Assembly (NCBI GenBank): GCA_035471785.1
Contig: DATIPQ010000036.1
Location: forward strand, 1-41,264
Source: Acidobacteriota bacterium
GTDB taxonomy: Bacteria; Acidobacteriota; UBA6911; RPQK01; DATIPO01
Length of the DNA stretch: 41,264 bases
Reading direction: 5' to 3'
The notes beneath the pieces were generated by a model. It worked only from the letters and a program-made list of their open reading frames with translations. It did not search any database and was not told the origin of the DNA. Shown here one piece after another: positions 16,545 to 25,000 of the stretch. How positions within the stretch are numbered: the stretch's first letter is position 1; the number at the start of each line of letters is the position of its first letter. The position numbers and the translations under genes were made by a program.

Positions 16545-18367
16545 CAGCCCATCTCCTCTATGATTCTCTTGAGTTCTTCGGGCATCTCCTCGATCTCGGT
16601 GTGAGCGACCTCCATCTGGCCGCCGGCCCCCTTGCGCACCACCGTGATGTTGCGGCTCAAGTCGGGATCCTTCTCCTGATAGTCGATCCGGAAGTGGGCG
16701 CCGCGGCTTTCTCTGCGTCCCAGGGCGGAACGGGCAATGGCCTCGGACACCGTGAGCAGATTCTCCAGGTCGAGCGCCGTGTGCCAGCCTGGATTGAACT
16801 CGCGGTTGCCCGTGACCGTGACATGCTCCATCCTATCCCGGAGTTCCGCGATCTTTTCTAAGGCCTCCTCCATTTCCTCCTCGCGGCGGACGATTCCTAC
16901 CAGTGATTGCATGCACTTCTGCAGTTCGACCTGAATCTGAAAGGGACCGGTCTCCTGGGCCGAGTTCTTGCTTTCGAAGGGCCTGAGCCGGCGTCGTGAA
17001 CACTCCTCGACTTCCGCCCCGCCGATCTTGCCCACCGTCGGATGCTCCTTGGCGAAGCGGGCGGCGTGACTTCCCGCCCTTTTGCCGAATACCAGCAGAT
17101 CTGAGAGCGAATTGCCGCCCAGGCGGTTGGCCCCGTGGAGGCCCGACCCGCATTCACCCACGGCGAAGAGCCCAGGGACGCTCGACATCTGGGACTCGGC
17201 GTCGACCCTCACGCCGCCCATCATGTAGTGAGTGGTGGGGCCTACCTCCATGGGTTCTTTGGTGATGTCGATATCGGCCAATGCTGCGAACTGGTGGTAC
17301 ATGCCCGGAAGCTTGCGCTTGATGTGAGCCTCGGCGTCGGATTTCTTCTCCTTGATCCAGGCGATGTCCAGGAAGACGCCTCCGTGGGGCGATCCGCGGC
17401 CTTGCCTGATTTCACGCACGATGCAGCGGGCCACGTGGTCGCGGGTCAGCAACTCGGGCGGACGGCGGGCCCGCTTGTCGCCCTGGGTGTAGCGCCAGCC
17501 TTCCTCGGGGTTGTCGGCGGTCTGATCGCGGTAGAGTTCGGGAATGTCGTCGAACATGAAGCGGCGCCCTTCGCTGTTGACCAGGATACCTCCTTCGCCC
17601 CGCACGCCCTCGGTCACCAGAATGCCCTTGACGCTGGGAGGCCACACCATTCCGGTGGGATGGAACTGCACGAACTCCATGTCGATCAGTTCGGCCCCGG
17701 CGTGGTAGGCCAGCGAGTGGCCGTCGCCGGTGTATTCCCAGCTGTTGCTGGTCACCTCATAGGCCTTGCCGATGCCTCCCGTGGCCAGCACGATGGCCGG
17801 AGCCTTGATGAGGAAGAAGCGCCCCTTCTCGCGGTCGTAGCCGAAAGCGCCCGCCATGCGGCCGTCCTCTTTGAGCAGGTCGGTGACGGTATGCTCCATG
17901 AAGAAGTCGATGCCCTGATGGATGCCGTGATCCTGAAGGGTGCGCAGCATCTCCAGGCCGGTGCGGTCGCCCACATGGGCCAGCCGCGGGTACTTGTGCC
18001 CGCCGAAGTTGCGTTGCAGGATGCGTCCGTCGGGCGTGCGGTCGAAGAGGGCCCCCCAGGCTTCAAGCTCGCGCACGCAGTCGGGAGCCTCCTGGGCGTG
18101 GAGCTGTGCCATGCGCCAGTCGTTGAGGTATTGCCCGCCCCTCATGGTGTCGGCGAAATGGACCTTCCAGCCGTCGCGGTCGTCCACCGTCCCCAGGGCC
18201 GCGGCGATTCCTCCCTCTGCCATGACGGTGTGAGCTTTCCCCAGCAGCGATTTGCTCACCACCGCCACCGACACTCCCGCCGCCGAGGCTTCGATGGCGC
18301 AGCGCAGCCCGGCGCCTCCCGCTCCGATCACCAGGACGTCGTATTCATGGATGCGTGGTAGCGCCAT
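16544..18367 (-). CDS. sdhA: Succinate dehydrogenase/fumarate reductase flavoprotein subunit (Sdh1 type)
   Basis: A 607-residue flavoprotein that interconverts succinate and fumarate. The N-terminal dinucleotide-binding motif is VIGAGGAGLRCAIEA. His46 in KAHTVMAEGGIAAALG is the expected covalent FAD attachment residue. FVQFHPTGM, the TTHYMMGGVRVDAES capping-domain segment and GLHGANRLGGNSLSDLLVFG are further family signatures. The length and wording fit the Sdh1 group found in Actinobacteria and Acidobacteriota. The start directly abuts the sdhC stop with no spacer, so the order sdhC-sdhA-sdhB is one transcript. Confidence 0.95.
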   Translation of the reverse strand: MALPRIHEYDVLVIGAGGAGLRCAIEASAAGVSVAVVSKSLLGKAHTVMAEGGIAAALGTVDDRDGWKVHFADTMRGGQYLNDWRMAQLHAQEAPDCVRELEAWGALFDRTPDGRILQRNFGGHKYPRLAHVGDRTGLEMLRTLQDHGIHQGIDFFMEHTVTDLLKEDGRMAGAFGYDREKGRFFLIKAPAIVLATGGIGKAYEVTSNSWEYTGDGHSLAYHAGAELIDMEFVQFHPTGMVWPPSVKGILVTEGVRGEGGILVNSEGRRFMFDDIPELYRDQTADNPEEGWRYTQGDKRARRPPELLTRDHVARCIVREIRQGRGSPHGGVFLDIAWIKEKKSDAEAHIKRKLPGMYHQFAALADIDITKEPMEVGPTTHYMMGGVRVDAESQMSSVPGLFAVGECGSGLHGANRLGGNSLSDLLVFGKRAGSHAARFAKEHPTVGKIGGAEVEECSRRRLRPFESKNSAQETGPFQIQVELQKCMQSLVGIVRREEEMEEALEKIAELRDRMEHVTVTGNREFNPGWHTALDLENLLTVSEAIARSALGRRESRGAHFRIDYQEKDPDLSRNITVVRKGAGGQMEVAHTEIEEMPEELKRIIEEMG

Positions 18368-19171
18368 TTAAAGAATTCTCCAGTCCGTCAGGTATCCCAT
18401 CGAGCAGGCGCGCACGTAGACGTCAGAGAAGGCCACCCAAAAAAGACTCATCCAGGCCCACAGCATGTGGCGCCGGTTGAGGCAGCTCACGCAGCGGTAA
18501 GAGGCGAATTGGGCCGGAGATTTGGAAAGGCGGTCCCGATAGCCGCCCACCAGGTGGCGCAGGGAATGGCAGCCCAGGGTATATCCGCCCAGCAGCACGA
18601 CGTTGAGGGCCAGCACCAACGTCCCCACGCCGATCCCGAAGGAGACCTCTCCGTCGGCACCCTGGAACCAGAGCGCCTTCCAGACGTCGTGGGAAAGGAT
18701 CAGCAAAAAGACCAGCGCTAAGTAAAGAAAATAGCGGTGCACGTTCTGAAGAATGAGCGGGAAGGACTTTTCGCCCCGATAGCCCTTCCGCGGTTCGCCC
18801 ACCCCGCAGGAAGGCGGGTCGGCCCAAAAGGCCTTGTAGTAAGCGCCGCGATAGTAATAGCAGGTCAACCTGAATCCCCCCGGCGCCCACAGAATCAGAA
18901 AAGCCGGCGAAAAAGGCAGCCACAGCGGCCACCAGCCGGGCTTGGCTCCCAGCCAGCTATGGGGGGAACCGCCGAGCAGCTCCGGCGAATAGAAGGGGGA
19001 GAGGTAGGGCCCGTAATGGTAGTGCTCGCCCTGGAAGGCCGCCCAGGTCGAATAGACGATGAAGGCGGAAAGTCCCGTGAAGACCACCAACGGCTGCACC
19101 CACCACAAGTCGCGCCGCATGGTCTGACCGAAGCCGCTGCGCCGCGGCATCGCCTTGGAATCGATGGCCAT
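18368..19171 (-). CDS. sdhC: Succinate dehydrogenase membrane anchor, Sdh1/Rv0249c type
   Basis: A 267-residue membrane protein with about five hydrophobic helices (near 25-42, 84-99, 143-161, 178-199 and 235-253). It matches the mycobacterial Sdh1 anchor in CYYYRGAYYKAFWADPPSC and FPLILQNVHRYFLYLAL. It is rich in possible metal or heme ligands: Cys104, Cys122, His145, His161, Cys201, His202, His206, Cys227, Cys230 and His235. The mycobacterial relative is reported to hold a membrane-embedded Rieske-type cluster, and these residues are compatible with one here. The ATG at 19171 follows GGGAG by ten bases. A longer in-frame reading to 19318 adds sequence without membrane character and overlaps the candidate promoter, so I rejected it. 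Confidence 0.9.
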   Translation of the reverse strand: MAIDSKAMPRRSGFGQTMRRDLWWVQPLVVFTGLSAFIVYSTWAAFQGEHYHYGPYLSPFYSPELLGGSPHSWLGAKPGWWPLWLPFSPAFLILWAPGGFRLTCYYYRGAYYKAFWADPPSCGVGEPRKGYRGEKSFPLILQNVHRYFLYLALVFLLILSHDVWKALWFQGADGEVSFGIGVGTLVLALNVVLLGGYTLGCHSLRHLVGGYRDRLSKSPAQFASYRCVSCLNRRHMLWAWMSLFWVAFSDVYVRACSMGYLTDWRIL

Positions 19172-19217
19172 AGGCTTTGTCTCCCAAAACAGTTCTGCAA
19201 AAGGATTAGCAGCGAGA

Positions 19218-19246
19218 ATGGTAACGGCTGAGCAGGCGATGATCAA
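19218..19246 (-). promoter_or_regulatory. Candidate sigma-70 promoter of sdhCAB
   Basis: On the minus strand TTGATC and TACCAT are separated by 17 bases, about 45 bases before the sdhC ATG. Each box matches four of six consensus positions. Confidence 0.4.
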
Positions 19247-19312
19247 GGAGTCCGACGGAAAAAATGAGGGCCGTGTCAACGGACGGCTCCGGGGCGAGGT
19301 GCAGGATGGCGA

Positions 19313-19337
19313 ATTCACCCCGACTTGGGGGGTGAAT
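19313..19337. repeat. Perfect 9-bp inverted repeat (hairpin)
   Basis: ATTCACCCC and GGGGTGAAT form a nine-pair stem around a seven-base loop. No T-run follows on either strand, so it is not a typical intrinsic terminator. It lies upstream of the sdhC promoter and before the permease pseudogene, and could be an operator or a remnant of a mobile sequence. Confidence 0.6.
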
Positions 19338-19395
19338 CGGGGAATCCGATGGCGGCGCGATTTGTGCCCCTGGAGCGGCTGGAGTAGGTTCCCGG

Positions 19396-19804
19396 AGCAA
19401 GCTCAAAGCGGCGTTTCGTTCCCTCTTCTCCACACCCGGCCCTGCTCTGGCCGTGATCCCGACCTTGGCCGTCGCCATCGGCGCCAACACCGCCATCTTT
19501 CAGCGTCATCGAAGGGGTGTTGTTGAGTCCGCTGGGATACGGCGAGGAGGGACGGTTGGTGGCGGTCTGGGCCGTCCGGAAGCGAACGTTCGGTCTCCCA
19601 GCGCCGCCGCGAGATCGGACTGCTGCCGGCTCTGGGCGCCACCCGCTTCCTGGGTCAACTGCTTTTCCAAGGTGCAGCCCACCGGCCCGTAGACCTATGC
19701 CCGGGTCGGCAGCGGCGGTCGTTTTGGCAGGGGCGCTCTCAGCATGGATGCCGGCCCGCCGCACCACCCGCATCGATCCCGTGAGGGCGCTGCGGATGGA
19801 GTAG
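19396..19804 (+). pseudogene. Decayed MacB/FtsX-type (ADOP-like) ABC transporter permease
   Basis: Three pieces of a permease are readable in two frames. The N-terminal piece reads FRSLFSTPGPALAV and LAVAIGANTAIF. At about 19498-19501 one extra base shifts the frame, after which it continues SVIEGVLLSPLGYGEEGRLVAVW. A middle piece, again shifted, gives QRRREIGLLPALGATRFLGQLLFQ. The C-terminal piece gives VLAGALSAWMPARRTTRIDPVRALRME and a stop at 19804. These are the hallmark segments of the duplicated orphan permeases common in Acidobacteriota. A full gene is about 2.4 kb; here about 0.4 kb remains, so most of the extracytoplasmic and transmembrane core is deleted. Confidence 0.85.
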
Positions 19805-20174
19805 GCCAAAACAGAATTCATCAGCGTCAGCTCTGCGGTTGTCGATGTCCATTGGACGGGGATAACTGTGGGTTAAGTCCCGGTATAATTCTTGTTCCAC
19901 CCATCAAACTTCTAACACTTACCCCCTTCAGCCCTGCTCAACTTAAGATAGCCTTAGTTACTATTGCGGCCTTTAGACTCGGGTGCTAGACTTGCCTTCA
20001 CTGATTCCGCAGGTCTGGTCAACAGTCAGTTAGGGAGTCGTAATTACTGGCAATGTTGGGGCGGTTCTTGCACTTTTTTGTGTGCGTCGGTTCCGCCACA
20101 ATAATGTCACGGCGGTCACTCGAATCGCTTGCCGACCCGGGGACTGGGATGTCGTTTGTAGGAAGGGCAGGTCG
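19805..20174. other. Non-coding leader region
   Basis: I see no gene in this 370-base stretch. It is more A/T-rich than its surroundings. It holds a consensus TATAAT at 19884-19889 without a good -35 partner, and the promoter candidate listed separately at 19964-19992. It probably serves the two exoprotein genes that follow. Confidence 0.6.
19964..19992 (+). promoter_or_regulatory. Candidate promoter of the exoprotein pair
   Basis: TTGCGG and TAGACT are separated by 17 bases, and the -10 box is preceded by TGC (extended -10). It lies about 180 bases before the ATG at 20175. Confidence 0.4.
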
Positions 20175-22043
20175 ATGATGGAATCCAGAACAGCTACCCG
20201 CGCGATAGTCTTATTGACCCTGTTTCTATGCGGCAGCTCAGCGCAACTACTGGCGCAGAGTTCCAGCAGAGCCTTTCCGCATGCTGTGGTCGGATCTGCA
20301 GGAGACCTCGAGAGCAGGATCGAAGTCGAGCTCAGTTTGGTCACTGAAGGGAATCCGGCTCTTTCGCAGGTGAAACGCGGCTCGACCTCGGCGTCAGGAA
20401 CCTTGAAGCTACGACAACAAGACGGGACGCCTCTATCTCTGCGCATCGTCACCGAGAATCAACCACCCGCCACGAGCTCGGAAATTGCCTACGAGTTCGA
20501 CTTCTTCCAAGGGCCCGTCAGGCAACGTTGGGTCTTGGAAAGCCTGACAGGATCACTTCAAGTGTTCTGGATAGAGATTGAACAAGAGTCAGGGGAAGTC
20601 AACGGACTGCTTCAGTTTGATTTCATCCGACCTTCGGACGATGCTCTGCTCACCTCCGTCCCCGTTCCTGTAGTGTCCTCCTCAGAAGGCAACTTCGTCT
20701 CTGTTGACAACCGGGGGACCCGCAACACCGGCTTGGCCTTTGCTAATCCAAGTGGTGACACCGTTTTGTTCTGGATCATCGCTCTTGACGAGGACGGGGA
20801 AGAAATCGCGGCCCGTCAAGGCGAGCTGTCCGCCTTCGAACAAAGAGCCTTTTTCCTTCCTGAGTTCTTTGAGGATTCCGATGCTGAGATTTTGGCACGA
20901 ATCCAAGAGCTTGACGGATTCGTTGCCGTTTTGGCCCCTCGCGACATTTCCGTCGTCGCTTTGCGCCAGAATGGAATCGAACTGGCGACCGCCCCGTCGA
21001 TCTCACCAAACCTCCTCAAAGTCCCTTATGCCTTCGGCCAGGTGGAAGATTTCCTGGGGCGCGATGAGGAGGATCTGCAGGATGCGATGGTGAGGACCGG
21101 AACGATGACCTTGACACCGGTCGCCGGAGAATCCGGGAAGACAGCTGTCGCCCTACGAGGCAACTCAGGAGTGCAAAGCGGCCCTATTTCGCCCGACGGG
21201 AAGTTTCTGATCGGCCCGCTGGAGGCGGGGGACTGGGTCCTCCGCGTCGAGGCCGATGGTTTCTGCCCACTGGAGCAAACTGTGACCTTTCCGTCGTCGC
21301 GGCTCAGCCTTAACCTGACCAACGTGGGGCGAGTCAATGTCGAATGGCTGAGCCAGACACTGCAGTCGACGCTGAGGGTAAATGTCGGTTTGGACGGCGT
21401 GGTGATCAAGCCCACCAGGCAATTCGACTTCCGCTTCGATGGTTCGGCCTTCGGACCAGAGACTCCCGCCGACGTGCGGGAGCGAATCGAAGCCGTTCGG
21501 CGTGCGTTCCTGATGTGGGTTTGGTTCGAATTGCCGCAACTGCGCCTCCCCGTGCTGGATGAATTCGACCAAGCTGTCGTTTTCGGCGGACGGGAAAGGT
21601 ATTCGGAAGGCGCCTCCCAGGCAAGCCTCAATCAACTCCGCGTAGTCGCTGACCCTGAAACAGGTCAGCCTGTAACCTCGGCGGTAGACCTGGTATCCGG
21701 CGAGGTGCGGAGAGCGACTCTGCGATTCGATCCCGAAGCCTGTTCGGGAGAAGATTGCGTCCTCTTGCCGCAGCTAGTCAGCAGCGTTCTCTGGAATGTC
21801 TTGTTCCTCCGCTCGACTTCCTCGGCCGGAGGCGAGATCGATGTCGGCGACTTCAAGATCAGCGGTCTATCGGAAGAAACCGAGAGCCTTGCCTTCCAAT
21901 ACACCCAAATTTCGGCGCAGCCGCGCAGCATGGCCTCCACGCCTGTCGACAACCTCTACTGGGCCGTTCTGCGCCAGCGACCAGCCGGAACGCTTATCAT
22001 GCCGGACGTCGAGATTCTGCCAAAAAGGGGATCAGGACGATGA
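20175..22043 (+). CDS. Secreted protein of unknown function with a C-terminal conserved region
   Basis: A 622-residue exported protein. The signal peptide is MMESRTATRAIVLLTLFLCG and cleavage is likely after AQLLAQ. A beta-rich domain follows. Residues about 180-290 form a module of the kind TGLAFANPSGDTVLFWII...FEQRAFFLPEFF...GFVAVLAP, related to modules at the C-terminus of the next gene's product. At about 330-400 there is a carboxypeptidase-regulatory-like stretch (GKFLIGPLEAGDWVLRVEADG). The last 200 residues have no recognised motif. The start is one of two adjacent ATGs at 20175 and 20178, after a weak GGCAGG. The next gene begins 54 bases downstream, so the two are probably co-transcribed. 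A surface or extracellular role is likely; an enzymatic role is not indicated. Confidence 0.8.
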   Translation: MMESRTATRAIVLLTLFLCGSSAQLLAQSSSRAFPHAVVGSAGDLESRIEVELSLVTEGNPALSQVKRGSTSASGTLKLRQQDGTPLSLRIVTENQPPATSSEIAYEFDFFQGPVRQRWVLESLTGSLQVFWIEIEQESGEVNGLLQFDFIRPSDDALLTSVPVPVVSSSEGNFVSVDNRGTRNTGLAFANPSGDTVLFWIIALDEDGEEIAARQGELSAFEQRAFFLPEFFEDSDAEILARIQELDGFVAVLAPRDISVVALRQNGIELATAPSISPNLLKVPYAFGQVEDFLGRDEEDLQDAMVRTGTMTLTPVAGESGKTAVALRGNSGVQSGPISPDGKFLIGPLEAGDWVLRVEADGFCPLEQTVTFPSSRLSLNLTNVGRVNVEWLSQTLQSTLRVNVGLDGVVIKPTRQFDFRFDGSAFGPETPADVRERIEAVRRAFLMWVWFELPQLRLPVLDEFDQAVVFGGRERYSEGASQASLNQLRVVADPETGQPVTSAVDLVSGEVRRATLRFDPEACSGEDCVLLPQLVSSVLWNVLFLRSTSSAGGEIDVGDFKISGLSEETESLAFQYTQISAQPRSMASTPVDNLYWAVLRQRPAGTLIMPDVEILPKRGSGR

Positions 22044-22097
22044 ATTAGATGGCACGTGTCCGTCTAGTTTATTAAGCCGTTAATAAGTGAGGTGAGC

Positions 22098-25000
22098 ATG
22101 CCCGTTCGTCGCAACATCCCGCTGGCGCTGGTCTTGGTCCTCTTTTCTTTTCAGCCGCTCTTTGCCTTCCAAATCACAAAACTGGGCGAGTGGGGCGGCG
22201 GACGCTGCCTCGATGTTTTTGTGCAAGGCGATTTCGCCTACTGCGCCTCGGCAGGCAGCGGTCTTGAGGTCTTTGATGTCGGCGACCCCCTGAACCCGCG
22301 CTTGGCCGGTTCAGCCGATACTTTGGGTTTAGGATCTACCGCAGTGGCCCAAACCGTATTCGTAGAAGGAGAGTTGGTCTACATCATCACCGGCGTTGAG
22401 AACTTCGCATCGGTGCTTCAGGTCTTTGACATCTCCAACCCTCCGTCGCCCACGCCCTACGAAATGAGCTTTTTCGATGCCTCCGACGTTCACGTCATCG
22501 ACAACCTGGCTTACATCGGGAGGCGTGAAGAGGGCTTTCAGATTTGGGACTTCGCCGATCCCGCCAACCCTGAGTTCAAGGGCTCCGGAGGTACCGACAC
22601 AGTCTTGCGGATTTTCGCCGATGAGCAGTTCGTCTATGTGATCGAGCGCGTCGAGGAAAGCGGAGAGCTGTTCCTCACGATTCATGACCCGCGGTTCAGC
22701 TTCTCAGGGCTTGCCAACCCCGTTGAAGTCAACCGTTTTCCCATCTCAAACGGCGGCGACCTTCTCGTGGTTGAAGGCTTCGTCTACGTCTCTGGGGCCA
22801 ATGGCTTGGAAGTCATGGACAGCAGCGGGGCCGAGGCCGCATCGAGCAGGCTAAAACCGCGAGGATCAATTGGCACCGCTGAACCGCGCTCGCGCCTCTT
22901 CTCCAACGGAGATCTTCTCTTCGAAGCCTTCAGCGGAGGTTTTTTTGATCCGGTGCATGGCCTGACCATCTGGGACCTTTCTACGCCCGGCAGCCCCGTC
23001 ATTTTAGAGTTCTTTGTTCCCGAACTTGGCGTGGCCAGCGGATTCTTTGCCGTGGGCAACCGCGGCTACCTGGCAGCGGCTTCGGGGGGACTGCAGTTTT
23101 TGGACATAAGCAATCCGGCCAATCCTGTCGGCGGTCCGCGCCTTCCCTCCAGCGGAAGCCTGACCGATGTCTATGCCGATGCTCAAAGAGCCTACGTCAC
23201 CGACAGTCGATTCGGCCTCAGAGTCCTCGACATTTCGGATCTCTCGGCCCCCCGCGAGATCGGCGGACTGGCGGTCGACGGGCCAGAGGCCTGCCCCGCC
23301 TCTTTCACCCCTCAATTCAGGGGAGTCTTCGTGCAGGATAACATCGCCTACTTGACCGGACGCACCGGATTCGAGGTCTACGATGTCTCGGTGGCCGCGA
23401 ATCCCGCCTGTTTGGGATCCGCACAAGACTTTGGCTTCGACCAAGGTGTCCAATTGATCGGCCACCTGGCCTTCAGCCAGTCTACTTTTGGACCGGTTTC
23501 TGTGGTCGATGTCAGCGATCCTCAAAACATGGCGGTGCTCACAGAGATAGGTGAGTCCGTCGCTGACTTCCAACTCGACGGCGATCATCTGTTTTTGGCT
23601 GGAGGGGAGATCTTGAGCTTGGCCGACCCCTCCAATCCCCAGATGGTTTCCGCTCTCTCTCGATCCGGTGACTTCATTGGAGTTCACAACGGCAAGGCGG
23701 TCACGCTTCAGACCGTCGCCCTGTTGGACCAACTCGACCTGAGTTTGCACGATGTTCAGACTGCTGAGAACCCCGAGCAACTCGTAAATCTCGAGATCTT
23801 TTCCGATAACGCCTTTGGCCTCTGCACTTTTGCCGAGCTCGTCCCCCATTGCTTCATCATTCCCAGTGATCTCGAGCTTTATCGTGACCGAGCCTTTGTG
23901 ACCAGCTTTGCCGGCGGGCTCCTCGTCTATGACTTCTTCTTTCCGGAAAAGCCCAAGGAGGTGGCAAGATTCGTGACCCCAGGCGAGGCCGGGGCCGTCT
24001 TTGTCAGGGACGACGGCATCGTCTTTGTTGCTGACAACATCAGCGGCAAGCTCTTCATCCTGCGCATGAACCCGTTCATCTCAGGCTCAATCCATTACTC
24101 CGACGGGTCGCCGGTGCCTGACGTCGAATTGACCTTCATGCAGGCTGAGGGATCAGGCTTTGAGATCACTCTCAAGGAAACGGCCACCGATGGGGAAGGC
24201 ACCTTCGAGGACTGGGTGGATTTGGGATGGGGGGGCACGGCAACACCAACCTTGCAGGGTCATACTTTCGAGCCCCCCGCCTTGACCTACCAGGATCTGC
24301 AAGCGGATCAACGGGGACAGAATTTCGTGGCCAACCGCATTCCCTCGGTTGACGCCGGTTCGGACATCACGATCGGCTGGGGCCAGCAAGTCGACCTGCA
24401 GGGATCGGTCAGCGATGAGGATGGGGACGAGATCTGCTCAACCTGGGCAGTCACGTCGCAAACTGCCGGAGCACCCGCCCAACTTGACTCTCAAACCGAC
24501 TGCGCATCTGGTCAAGCCCAGCCCCAGGCCAGGCTCACCGCCCCGCCCCAGCCTGACGACCGCAACATCACAGCCGCTCAACTGCAGGTTGAATTGGAGA
24601 CCAGCGACAATCGATCCCCTCCGGTGTCCGACCAGATCTTGGTGGAAGTCGTAAGTTGTCCAGGCCAAGTGTCCAGGGCCGATCTGAGGATTCTCCCAGC
24701 GGCCGGTCAGCCGGTCATCAGCGCCCTGGACAGACTCACCTACAACTTCAGAGTCACCAACCTGGCTGAGTTCGGCAACTCTGACGCAACCGGTGTGATC
24801 TTTGCGTTTGAAGTGCCCCAAGGAACCGCCTACTTGCAGGGCGAGACCGAACAGGGCAGTTGTCCGCAGGGAGGGGACGCGACAAGCGTGCAATGTCTTC
24901 TGGGGACGTTGGGCGCAAACTCGACTGTCGACGTGTCCATTACCCTCAAGCTCTCGCCCGACTTCACAGGCAGGCTCGCCCTCAATGCAGATGTCAGCAG

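Noticed and set aside
17135-18361. A 408-codon open frame on the plus strand
   Set aside because: It is antisense to sdhA, which has all family motifs.
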